64,000 nucleotides of DNA from a bacterium Scap17 (GTDB lineage Bacteria > Pseudomonadota > Gammaproteobacteria > Pseudomonadales > Halomonadaceae). The DNA lies in NCBI GenBank assembly GCA_013376735.1, contig VINJ01000001.1, positions 620,001 to 684,000 on the forward strand. The letters are read 5' to 3'. Made by a program: the position numbers and the translations under genes. Position 1 is the first letter of the stretch, and each line of letters starts with the position of its first letter. A model generated the notes under the pieces. The model had not been told where the DNA came from. It worked only from the letters and a program-made list of their open reading frames with translations, and made no database searches. Shown piece by piece: positions 1-7,974 of this stretch.

Positions 1-624
1 GACCGCTTCCGTCCGACGGTGCCGAACCGCTGGCGTGAACAGGCACTGCCCGGCAGCGGCCTGTGGTATGACCTCGGTCCGCATCTGCTGGATCAGGCGC
101 TGTGCCTGTTCGGCGAGCCGAGCACCATCCAGCTCACGCGTCGCACCCAGCGCGAGGGCGCGGTGACCGATGATTTCTTCCACGCCGTGCTCGATTACGC
201 CCACCATCCAGGGCACCCCGGTCTGGTGGTGGAGCTGCACGCCAGTGCTCTGACGGCGGCGTCGACGGCACGCTTCGCCGCGCACGGCACCCGTGGCAGC
301 TTCGTGGTGTTCGGGCTCGACCCTCAGGAGGATTGCCTCAAGGCTGGTGACTGGCCCTCGCGTGACCCGCTGGAGCGTCAGGCGCGCCAGTGGGGGCGGG
401 ATGCGCGTCCCGGGATGCTGACCGTGCTGGAGGCCGACCCGGATGGCGCCGAAGGCGAGCAGGTGCTGGTGGGCGGCACCCATCAGGGCCGCGATGGCGA
501 CTATCCGGCCTGGTATGCGGGGCTGCGCGACTGCATTCGTGGCCAGGGCGGCAATCCGACCTCACCCCATGAGGCGCTGCGCGTGATGAAGTGGCTGGAG
601 GCCGGCATCGCCAGCGAAGGCTGA
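1..624 (+). CDS. Gfo/Idh/MocA-family oxidoreductase, C-terminal part (5' end outside window)
   Basis: The frame is open from base 1 (first residues DRFRPTVPNRWREQ), so this is the 3' part of a longer gene; the GTG at 19 is internal. The segment with GSGLWYDLGPHLLDQAL and the following beta-rich region match the C-terminal substrate domain of NAD(P)-dependent Gfo/Idh/MocA oxidoreductases, closest in memory to E. coli YdgJ. The missing N-terminal part should hold the Rossmann fold. Family members oxidise or reduce sugars and related polyols, but the substrate cannot be told here. The stop codon lies inside a 16-bp tandem repeat. Confidence 0.8.
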   Translation, partial: DRFRPTVPNRWREQALPGSGLWYDLGPHLLDQALCLFGEPSTIQLTRRTQREGAVTDDFFHAVLDYAHHPGHPGLVVELHASALTAASTARFAAHGTRGSFVVFGLDPQEDCLKAGDWPSRDPLERQARQWGRDARPGMLTVLEADPDGAEGEQVLVGGTHQGRDGDYPAWYAGLRDCIRGQGGNPTSPHEALRVMKWLEAGIASEG

Positions 625-658
625 AACCAGCGAAGGCTGAAACCATCGAAGGTGAGAT
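611..658. repeat. 16-bp tandem repeat, 3 copies, spanning a stop codon
   Basis: Units at 611-626 and 627-642 are identical (CCAGCGAAGGCTGAAA); 643-658 is a decayed third copy. The first unit contains the last codons and the TGA (622-624) of the upstream oxidoreductase. Confidence 0.85.
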
Positions 659-667
659 GACTCACGA

Positions 668-718
668 AAGACGCGCGCCCTGAAGGCCGAATGGCCAGCA
701 ATCAGAGGCGCGCGTCTT
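668..718. terminator. Bidirectional terminator-like hairpin
   Basis: A 12-bp perfect stem (668-679 with 707-718) closes a loop that itself contains a small GGCC/GGCC hairpin. It lies between the convergent oxidoreductase (+) and ycjF (-), so it can serve both. Confidence 0.65.
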
Positions 719-754
719 GCTTTCGAGGTAGTGGCAGGGGAGGTCGCGGCCTGC

Positions 755-1957
755 TCAGCTTGGGTCGTCCTCGCCCTTGTCGGCCTTGCGCATGCGCGAG
801 AACAGCTCCGCGCGCAGCTCACCGATGCGCGGCACCTCCTCTGCATGGAAGGGGATGGGGCGCAGCAGGCGCATGGCTCGCAGGCCGAGACGTGCGTTCA
901 TCAGGCCACTGCCCAATCCCTGACCGGCCTTGGTGGAGAGGCGGCCGGCCAGATTCATCGACAGCAGGTCCATGCTGGCCTCGGCGGCCAGTTCGCTGGC
1001 ACCGGCGAAGGCCATCGAGGCCAGCACCTCCTTGAACAGCCGCAGGCGGCTGGCATAGCCCAGCTCCAGGCCGTAGAGGCGCGACAGGCGCTCCATCATG
1101 CGCAGCCCGCGCCAGGCCACCAGGCTCATGTCGACCCAGGTCAGCGGCGAGACCGCCACCATCACCGCCGTCTCGCCACTCATGCGCGAGATCAGACGCC
1201 GCGCCTCACGGTCCCGCGGCCCCAGCACGTGGAAGGCGAACAGCTCGCGGCGCTCCGACGGGGAGTGATGCGCTTCACAGGCGGCGCGCCAGGCGCGTAC
1301 GCCAGCGTCATCATCGCCGAGCTTCATTTGACGACGCAGCTGTTCGAGCAGGTCTTCCTGCGGGCTGTCGGCCTTGCCGCCTGTCTTGCCGCCGGTCTTG
1401 GCTGAGTCCTCGTCAGGCGTGGACAGCGCATCACCGCGCTGACCAAAGCCCTTTTGGCCAAAGCTTTTCTGGCCAAAGTCATCCTGCTGATGTTCTTCCA
1501 GCTCGGCGCGCAGCGCGACGTGCCTGCGCAGGTGACGCAGCCTGAAGAGCTCCTTGCCCAGCGCGCGGGCGCCAAGCCCGATGGCGCCAAGGCCCAGCAG
1601 ACCCCAGGCACCGGCGATCAGATCCCCGCCCATGGCCGCCTGATACAGCGCATGACCGGCTTCGACACCCCCGAGTGTCAGGGTGCCGAGCAGCAGCCAT
1701 TTGAGGCCGCGATGACGTGGCCGGGCGCTCAGCGTCGCATCGAGCCCCGGCGTGGCGGGTTCCGGTTCGGCCGCCGCCAGCGGCTGGCTTTCCATCTCCG
1801 GCGAGAAGTGACGCGCGCCGCGCAGGGCCTCTGCCGCGCTCTTCGATGCGCTCTCGGTGGGGCGCTCTGCATAGGAGGTCGAGGCGGCATCGGCCTTTGT
1901 CGAACCGGGGCTCGTGAAGCGTTTGCCCGGGCGCGGATGGCGGGATTCGGTAGTCAT
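755..1957 (-). CDS. ycjF: YcjF/UPF0283-family inner-membrane protein
   Basis: 400 aa, somewhat longer than E. coli YcjF (about 350 aa). The N-terminal ~100 residues are polar and low complexity. Two hydrophobic segments follow (around GLKWLLLGTLTLGG and GAWGLLGLGAIGLGARALG), then a soluble C-terminal domain with the family's SPLTWVDMSLVAWRGLRMM and GYASRLRLFKEVLASMAFAG regions. The start ATG overlaps the ycjX stop as ATGA, so translation is probably coupled. In enterobacteria ycjX-ycjF is a heat-shock/envelope-stress pair; the molecular function is unknown. An FGQK/FGQR repeat of four copies (residues about 155-170) is a local oddity. Confidence 0.85.
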   Translation of the reverse strand: MTTESRHPRPGKRFTSPGSTKADAASTSYAERPTESASKSAAEALRGARHFSPEMESQPLAAAEPEPATPGLDATLSARPRHRGLKWLLLGTLTLGGVEAGHALYQAAMGGDLIAGAWGLLGLGAIGLGARALGKELFRLRHLRRHVALRAELEEHQQDDFGQKSFGQKGFGQRGDALSTPDEDSAKTGGKTGGKADSPQEDLLEQLRRQMKLGDDDAGVRAWRAACEAHHSPSERRELFAFHVLGPRDREARRLISRMSGETAVMVAVSPLTWVDMSLVAWRGLRMMERLSRLYGLELGYASRLRLFKEVLASMAFAGASELAAEASMDLLSMNLAGRLSTKAGQGLGSGLMNARLGLRAMRLLRPIPFHAEEVPRIGELRAELFSRMRKADKGEDDPS

Positions 1958-3441
1958 TTCAGGTGGTCTCCCAGCAGCCAGTCGAGCACGGCGTCCATGC
2001 GAATGTGAGGTGGCGCATTGCCGTCGATCTTCGGCGGAGCGAAGTGGGGGAAGTCGAAGCGACTTTCGGCCCAGAAATTCGGGTCGGGCAGCCGTGAAGG
2101 CACCTCGCCCGGGAACAGCAGAACGGACTCGCGGCCAGCGCCTTGCGTGTCCAAGTCACTCGCCCCCTCGTGCTCGCCGAGCAGTTGTCCCGCCAGTGCC
2201 GGATGACGTTGGCCATTCTCTACCACCTCACGCGCCTCGCTGGCGCGGATGGCGGCGATGGTGAAGGCCTTGAGTGGTACATCGCGATAGCGCAGGCGCT
2301 TGAGCGGGTCCGCCAGCAGCTGCTCGAGCAGGTCGCGCATCGCGCCATGCTGCTCCGGCGTGACGTGGTCGGCCTTGGTGGCGGCGATGGCCAGGCGGTC
2401 GATGCGGCGGTCGATCAGGCGCGCCAGCAGGTGGCGGCGGCCATAGGCGAAGCTGTCGAACAGCTTGTCCAGCGCACGGCTCAGGTCGCGGAAGGGCGCC
2501 GGGCCGGCATTCAGCGCGCCCAGCACGTCGATAAGCACGATCTGGCGATCAAAGCGCCGGAAGTGGTCGTGATAGAAAGGGCGCACCACGCGGCGGCGAT
2601 AGTGATCGAAGCGCCGCGCCAGGGTGCGATACAGGCTGGCTTCCGGCAGGGCGGCCAACGCGTCGGGTGTCCAGTCACCGAGCCCCGGCAGCGGGAAGAA
2701 CTGCAGTACCGGCGCCTCGTCCAGCTCGCCAGGCAGCAGGAAGCGGCCCGGTGTCAGGTCGACGAAGCCACCCTTGCGGCGCGCGGCGTGCAGATAGTCG
2801 GTATAGAGGCTCGCGATCTCGGCGAGGCGGTCTTCATCCACTTCGCTGTCCGGTGTCAGGCCCTCGATGGCCGCCATCCAGTCCTGCGCCCAGTCGCCAC
2901 GACCGTCGGCCAGCCGGGTCTCGCACTCACTGCTCCAGCCGCTGAAGTCCTGCTCCAGCATCGGCAGGTCCAGCAGCCATTCGCCGGGATAGTCGATCAG
3001 GTCCAGCGTCAGGGTGGCGCGCTGGCTGTCGAGCATGCGCGCGGCGCGCGAGGTGGGGCGAAAGCCTATCTTGAGGCGCAGTTCGCTGATGCTGCGGGTC
3101 GGCGTCGGCCATTCGGGGCCGTGGTGCGCCTGCTGGCCGGACAGCGAGCGCAAGCCGGCCTCCAGCGGGAAGCGCGGGATGGAGAGGTCCGGCTGGCTGA
3201 CGCGTTCCGCGCCGAGCAGGCGGCCATCGCGTGCGGCGGGCAGCAGTTCCAGGCGCGCACCGAGTCCGGCATGGCGCAGCTGTTCGATCAGCGAGACGAG
3301 GAACGCCGTCTTGCCGGCGCCGGACAGGCCCGTGACGGCGAGGCGCAGCTGGCGGTCGAGGCCGCGCTCCAGCAGGTCATGTGCTTCGCGGCCCACATCG
3401 CGGGCAAGCTGGCGGGCGTTGCGGGTCATGGTGTTGAACAT
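1954..3441 (-). CDS. ycjX: YcjX-family P-loop NTPase
   Basis: 495 aa, close to the usual ~465 aa of YcjX (COG3106). A Walker A motif GLSGAGKT sits at residues 38-45, and LTLDLIDYPGEWLLDLPML resembles the switch/DxxG region of the family. LIDVLGALNAG and AIAATKADHV (a TKxD-like specificity element) follow. The product is probably cytoplasmic and acts with membrane partner YcjF, whose start overlaps this stop by 4 bp. The family is a stress-induced ATPase/GTPase with unclear target. The first gene of the two-gene operon begins at the ATG at 3441, just upstream of the P-loop domain as in relatives. Confidence 0.9.
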   Translation of the reverse strand: MFNTMTRNARQLARDVGREAHDLLERGLDRQLRLAVTGLSGAGKTAFLVSLIEQLRHAGLGARLELLPAARDGRLLGAERVSQPDLSIPRFPLEAGLRSLSGQQAHHGPEWPTPTRSISELRLKIGFRPTSRAARMLDSQRATLTLDLIDYPGEWLLDLPMLEQDFSGWSSECETRLADGRGDWAQDWMAAIEGLTPDSEVDEDRLAEIASLYTDYLHAARRKGGFVDLTPGRFLLPGELDEAPVLQFFPLPGLGDWTPDALAALPEASLYRTLARRFDHYRRRVVRPFYHDHFRRFDRQIVLIDVLGALNAGPAPFRDLSRALDKLFDSFAYGRRHLLARLIDRRIDRLAIAATKADHVTPEQHGAMRDLLEQLLADPLKRLRYRDVPLKAFTIAAIRASEAREVVENGQRHPALAGQLLGEHEGASDLDTQGAGRESVLLFPGEVPSRLPDPNFWAESRFDFPHFAPPKIDGNAPPHIRMDAVLDWLLGDHLK

Positions 3442-3556
3442 CAGGCATTCCCTGTCAGTGGGGGCGAGGCGGCGGCGCGACGTGCAGACGTCCTGGCAGG
3501 TGAAGGTGAGCTGGGTGATGGTCGGGACTTTTCAGCGTGCGCCGCTCGGCTCGCCA

Positions 3557-4798
3557 TCATCCCTCTATCTGCGGGCGATCGGCGCGCAAGGCAAGCTGAC
3601 GCCACGCCAGCAGGGCGATGGGCAGCAGGCAGGCGGGGATCAGCAGCAGGTTGAGCAGCGCCCAGCCCAGCGTGCTGACCAGGGGGCCGGCCAGCAGCGC
3701 CGTCACCGCCCCGGTGGTGAAGACGAGGAACTCGTTGGCAGCCTGGGTGCGGGCCTTCTCGTTGGGTCGATGGCAGTGGGTCAGCAGCGTGGTGGCGGGC
3801 AGGAAGGTGAAGTTCCAGCCGATGCCGAGCAGGATGAGACCGAGGAAGAACCCCTGGGTTCCCGTCAGGTAGTCGACGGCCAGCAGCTGCGCGGTGGCAA
3901 GACTTGCCAGCAGAAAGCCACAGCCTGCCACGATCATGGTGCCCGATCCGAAGCGGGCGACCAGCCGCCCGGTGAAGAAGGACGGCAGGAACATGGCGAC
4001 CACATGCCATTGGATGATGGTGGCGACGTGACCGAAGCCGTGTCCGGCATGGGCCATCGCCAGCGGTGTGGCCGTCATCGCCAGATTCATCACTCCATAG
4101 CCGACCATCGCGCTGAGCACGGCCAGCAGGAAGGTCGGCTGACGCAGGATCACGCCCAGAGGGCGTGCAGGTTCCACTGCATCATCGTCGGCTGACCGGG
4201 CATTGCTCTCGCTGGGCAGGCGGATGAAGGCCAGCAAGAGAAGCGCCAGCAGATAGAGCGCCCCCAGCCCGATGAAGCTGCCCAGGAAGGGCGTGTCGGC
4301 CAGCGCATGACTGGTGCGGGCAAGCCAGGGTCCGAAGAAGGCCGCCAGCACGCCACCTCCCATTACCAGCCCGATGGCGCGTTCGCGCTGCTCCTCCGGG
4401 GCGACCTCCATCGCGGCGAAGCGATACAGCTGACCGAAGCCGATGCCGATGCCCACCAGCCAGGTGGCGAGCAGGAACAGCCCGAAATGCTGCAGATGCA
4501 GCGCCAGCACGGCCAGCCCCGCGCCAGCCAGCCCGCACAGATTGCCGAGCACGAAGCCACGTCGCCGCCCGAGGCGGGCGGTGATCAGCGAGGCGGGAAT
4601 GGTGGCACACATCAGTCCCAGCCACTGGGTGGCGACCGGCGCGGTCGACCAGCTGCTCGAGGCCAGCTGGGCACCGATCAGTGGTGAGACCGCGATCAGC
4701 AGGATGTTGCCGCTGACCAGCAAGGCCTGACACAGCGACAGCAGCGTGACGGCCAAGGGCAGGCGTGCCCGGTCGGCAGCGGGAGAAGATAGTGGCAT
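3557..4798 (-). CDS. MFS transporter, substrate unknown
   Basis: 413 aa with twelve predictable hydrophobic segments and the MFS loop 2-3 signature as TARLGRRRGFVLGN (a DRxGRR variant) near residue 70. There is a short polar loop in the middle (SESNARSADDDAVEP). This is a typical length for a 12-TM major facilitator. The last helices carry GFFLGLILLGIGWNFTF, a feature of YcaD/UMF-like and multidrug-type members. Nothing adjacent points to a substrate: ycjX is 115 bp downstream and a DUF2927 gene is upstream, all on the same strand but with gaps. The general class is firm, the substrate unknown. Confidence 0.85.
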   Translation of the reverse strand: MPLSSPAADRARLPLAVTLLSLCQALLVSGNILLIAVSPLIGAQLASSSWSTAPVATQWLGLMCATIPASLITARLGRRRGFVLGNLCGLAGAGLAVLALHLQHFGLFLLATWLVGIGIGFGQLYRFAAMEVAPEEQRERAIGLVMGGGVLAAFFGPWLARTSHALADTPFLGSFIGLGALYLLALLLLAFIRLPSESNARSADDDAVEPARPLGVILRQPTFLLAVLSAMVGYGVMNLAMTATPLAMAHAGHGFGHVATIIQWHVVAMFLPSFFTGRLVARFGSGTMIVAGCGFLLASLATAQLLAVDYLTGTQGFFLGLILLGIGWNFTFLPATTLLTHCHRPNEKARTQAANEFLVFTTGAVTALLAGPLVSTLGWALLNLLLIPACLLPIALLAWRQLALRADRPQIEG

Positions 4799-4906
4799 GA
4801 AGGCGCAGCTCCGTCGGATGTCGGCGCCCGGCGCGCCTGACCTGATTATGCCTGTACTCCGTCCAGGCGTTCCAACTCCGTGCCCAGGATTGCGCTCACG
4901 GCGCGC

Positions 4907-5743
4907 CTAGTCTCCCGCCCATTCCCGCAGGCTGCCCTGGCGCACACGGTGAATGGCGTGTGACAGCTCGCCCTGCTCGGCAAGGCGCTGGATGACTGCG
5001 GGCAGCGCAGCGCGGACCTGTGTAGCTGACATGCCGGGAGAGAGTTCCGAGGCATACAGCATCTTGAGCAGCACGTAATCCAGCGGGCTCAGCCAGGTAT
5101 CCACCGTGACGTCACTGAAGACGGAGGGAAAGACGTTATCCGAATCATTGGGCAGCCCCATCAGCTGGGCGCTCTCCTCGACGACGCAGTCCACCAGACG
5201 CGCCTTCTGGCGGGCATAGTCCGCGGGGATCAGGATCAGGCCGCTGGTGATGGCGTGATCTGGCCCGGTCTTGAACAGCGTCAGGCATACGCCTTCCCGC
5301 AGAGCCTTGCGCATGCCCGGGGTGGCGGCCTGCTGCTTGCCGACATAGGCGGTGGCCTCGCGCGTCATGTGGTCCCGGGGTATGAAGGCGATGCGCAGAT
5401 TGGCCTCCATGGCGGAAGACACGAAACTCAGCGGATGACCGGTGATGGTGGATAGATGACGGAACTGGATCTCGCTCATCTGTCGCTGCAGAGATGAGTC
5501 GCCCAGTTGCGAGTCGACCCAGACCGTGATCGGTTCCTGCCAGCGCACCAGCGAGGCGCTGCTGCCGGGTAGGTATTCACGCTTGAGCGCCACTTCCATG
5601 AAGCTGTCCGTCAGCACATCGGCCCGCTGCCAGCGCTCGGCGGCCTGACTGAGCGGTGTTGACATCAGTGAGGCGAGCAGGGACAAGCACAGTGCCAGCA
5701 TCTTGAGACGCGGACGACAGCAACGACGGCGGTAGCGGGACAT
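4907..5743 (-). CDS. Secreted DUF2927-type protein
   Basis: I place the start at 5743 because a GAGGT ribosome site lies 7 nt upstream. The product (278 aa) then begins with a basic stretch (SRYRRRCCRPR), a hydrophobic core and a likely signal-peptidase site at LSQAAE. The mature part contains a metallopeptidase-like ITVWVDSQLGDSS...LRIAFIPRDH layout and LVDCVVEESAQLMGLPNDSDNVFPSVFSD, which fits the DUF2927 family of exported proteins. No HExxH zinc motif is seen: the equivalent place reads VVEESAQ, so enzymatic activity is doubtful. It is separated from the symporter gene upstream by a hairpin terminator. Function unknown. Confidence 0.7.
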   Translation of the reverse strand: MSRYRRRCCRPRLKMLALCLSLLASLMSTPLSQAAERWQRADVLTDSFMEVALKREYLPGSSASLVRWQEPITVWVDSQLGDSSLQRQMSEIQFRHLSTITGHPLSFVSSAMEANLRIAFIPRDHMTREATAYVGKQQAATPGMRKALREGVCLTLFKTGPDHAITSGLILIPADYARQKARLVDCVVEESAQLMGLPNDSDNVFPSVFSDVTVDTWLSPLDYVLLKMLYASELSPGMSATQVRAALPAVIQRLAEQGELSHAIHRVRQGSLREWAGD

Positions 5744-5788
5744 GTAAGACCTCGGTGGTGAGCGACTCATCCAGCATGCCTGAAATGC

Positions 5789-5826
5789 ACACGCCCCGCG
5801 TGTCCGGGAGGACATCACGGGGCGTG
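5789..5826 (-). terminator. Terminator hairpin of the first symporter gene
   Basis: Stem CACGCCCCG (5789-5797) with CGGGGCGTG (5818-5826), extended inward by GTGTCC/GGACAT. It lies just downstream of the symporter stop on the minus strand; the T-tract is weak. Confidence 0.55.
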
Positions 5827-5875
5827 ATACACGATTGATGACGATTTGGCGCCGGGGCAAGCTCGTCGGCAGGCG

Positions 5876-7468
5876 TCAGATGAAGGCCAGATAGATGGCG
5901 ATCACCAGCACGACCAGCAGCAGTGCACAGACCTTGGCACCTTTCCAGGGCGTCATGTCGATGGCGCCGACATCCTGCTGGATCCACGGCTCGTCACGCG
6001 GCGCCAGCTTGCCGATGATCAGCATCATCGCGATCAGCAGCACGAATACCAGGCCGACGAAGTGGAACTCGTGGATCACGTCAAGCACGCCGGAGAAGGC
6101 CGGCACGAAGTAGACCACCCCGATCACGCTGCAACCGATCAGCAGCGCCAGGTTGGCGGCGATGGTCGGCACGCGACGCGTCAGCAGCCCCATCAGCACC
6201 ACGGCGAAGATCGGGATGAAGTAGATGGCATTCATCTTCTGCAGGTAACCGAACAGGCTCTCTTGACCGGCCAGCAGCGGCGCGAGGGTCATGGAGGCGA
6301 TCGCCAGCACCCAGCCGAAGCCCTTGGAGACCTTGACCACTTCCTCGTCGCTGGCATCACGACGCAGATGCGCCTTGTAGATACCGGTGGAGAACAGCGT
6401 GGTGGTGGCGTTCAGCGCCGAGTTGAAGGACGACAGGATCGCCCCGACCATCGCCGCGGCGAAGAAGCCGGTCAGCGGTGCGGGCAGCACATCGAAGACC
6501 AGCTGGCCGTAGGCGCTGTCGGCCTTGACGCCGGAAGAGGCATAGAGGTGATACGCGATGATGCCGGGAATCACCAGATACAGCGGGCCCAGCAGCTTGA
6601 GGGCACCGGTCAGCAGTACGCCTTTCTGGCCCTCGGCGAGGGTCTTGGCGGCGAAGGTGCGCTGGATGATCTGCTGGTTGGTACACCAGTAGAAGAAGTT
6701 GATGATCATCACGCCGGTGAACAGGGTCGAGAAGGGCACCGACTGGCCTTCACCACCCATGGAGTTGAATTTCTCCGGGTTGGCGGCGGTCAGCGTGTCC
6801 CAGCCGGCCATCACGCCCTGACCATCACTCACCGCATCGAGGCCGAAATAGACGATCAGCATGCCGCCGATCAACAGGCCCACGCCGTTCAAGGTGTCGG
6901 AGATGGCGATGGAGCGCATGCCGCCGAACAGGGCATAGATGGCGCCGATGATGCCGACCACCCAGATGGTCATCCACAGCAGCGCATTGGGCGAGCTGAT
7001 GCCGGTCAGCGAGGGCAGATCCAGCATGCCCTGCAGGCCGATGGCACCGGAGTAGAGGATGATCGGCAGCAGGATCACCGCGTAGGCGAACAGGAAGATC
7101 AGGTTGGTGATCAGCTCGGTGCTGCGTCCGAAGCGCAAGGCCAGCAGCTCGGGCAGGGTGGTGATGCCACTCTTGAGGAAGCGTGGCAGGAAGAACATCG
7201 CCATCACCACCATGGCCAGTACCGCCATGACTTCCCAGGCCATCACCGACAGGCCATCGGTGAAGGCGGCGCCATTCAGGCCGACCATCTGTTCGGTGGA
7301 CAGGTTGGTCATCAACAGCGAGCCCGCGATCAGCGGGAAGGTCAGACTGCGTCCGGCGAGGAAATAGCCGGTGGAATGCGAGGTGTCATCGCGATGTGTC
7401 CACCACCAGGTCAAGGCGGCGACCAGGCCGGTAAAGAACACGAAAGAAACAAGGGTAAGGGCATGCAT
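5876..7468 (-). CDS. Sodium:solute symporter (SSS/SLC5 family), copy 1
   Basis: 530 aa from the ATG at 7468, preceded by AGGA; the longer frame upstream lacks a ribosome site. About 13-14 hydrophobic segments. Family marks are GYFLAGRSLTFPLIAGSLLMTN (split here as GYFLAGRSL and LLMTNLSTEQ), FYWCTNQQIIQRT and AAAMVGAILSSFNSALN. These place it in the solute:sodium symporter group with E. coli YidK and sugar transporters such as SglT. It should import a solute with Na+ across the inner membrane, useful in a marine cell. The substrate is not determinable. Copy 2 lies 506 bp upstream on the same strand, each with its own terminator, so they look separately transcribed. Confidence 0.88.
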   Translation of the reverse strand: MHALTLVSFVFFTGLVAALTWWWTHRDDTSHSTGYFLAGRSLTFPLIAGSLLMTNLSTEQMVGLNGAAFTDGLSVMAWEVMAVLAMVVMAMFFLPRFLKSGITTLPELLALRFGRSTELITNLIFLFAYAVILLPIILYSGAIGLQGMLDLPSLTGISSPNALLWMTIWVVGIIGAIYALFGGMRSIAISDTLNGVGLLIGGMLIVYFGLDAVSDGQGVMAGWDTLTAANPEKFNSMGGEGQSVPFSTLFTGVMIINFFYWCTNQQIIQRTFAAKTLAEGQKGVLLTGALKLLGPLYLVIPGIIAYHLYASSGVKADSAYGQLVFDVLPAPLTGFFAAAMVGAILSSFNSALNATTTLFSTGIYKAHLRRDASDEEVVKVSKGFGWVLAIASMTLAPLLAGQESLFGYLQKMNAIYFIPIFAVVLMGLLTRRVPTIAANLALLIGCSVIGVVYFVPAFSGVLDVIHEFHFVGLVFVLLIAMMLIIGKLAPRDEPWIQQDVGAIDMTPWKGAKVCALLLVVLVIAIYLAFI

Positions 7469-7974
7469 GGGGAGATTCCTGTGGGCCTGCGGCGGCGAAT
7501 CTTCGGGAAATGGGCAGGTTGCCCGGGGAGAGATTCGCTGCCGACAAGGCCGTGGCGATGCAATGCACACAGCAGGCTGTGTCATCGTCCGTGATGAGAC
7601 TTACCGATAACATTCAGGGCAAGGCTGGCGATAGTGTAGGTATCTCCCGATATCTCGCTATCCGCCATTTGTAGAACATACGTTGGTTTTGTGGCGGGCT
7701 CGGCGTCGATTGAGCGTTGAGGATGGGCAGGTGGGCATCCCTTCTCAGTTTCTGGCATCAGTCGCTGAGCGCAGGATCTTGAAAAGATGCATGTCGCGGC
7801 GCTTGCCGCGCATTGCGGGGCATCCTTGATGCCCGACTAGATACGCCGGCGCCCCGCCATCGGCGAGGATGGCGGGGCGCCGGCGTGGTCATTTCCTGTG
7901 GTCCTCTCTTTCGGTCATGCCGTACTGTCATGTCGAGAACGTGTGTCGTGCAGTCGCCCTGGCGAGTGGAGCGA
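7469..7974. other. Intergenic region between the two symporter genes
   Basis: 506 bp. It holds the 19-bp hairpin of copy 2 (7843-7886) and the leader of copy 1. The stretch 7600-7700 is AT-richer with repeated GATATC/GCTATC elements that could be promoter or operator; I could not assign -35/-10 boxes with confidence. No coding frame with a ribosome site is seen. Confidence 0.5.
7843..7886. terminator. Terminator hairpin, perfect 19-bp stem
   Basis: 7843-7861 pairs exactly with 7868-7886 around a 6-nt loop. It is about 90 bp downstream of the second symporter stop (minus strand). There is no strong T-tract on either side. Confidence 0.6.

Noticed and set aside
2143-3654. Plus-strand frame of 503 codons over ycjX
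   Set aside because: Shadow of the YcjX P-loop protein; compositionally odd.
5846-7594. Long plus-strand frame (582 codons) opposite the first symporter gene
   Set aside because: Gln/His/Gly/Asp-rich low-complexity product, no ribosome site, exactly antisense to a well-conserved gene; a GC-driven shadow.
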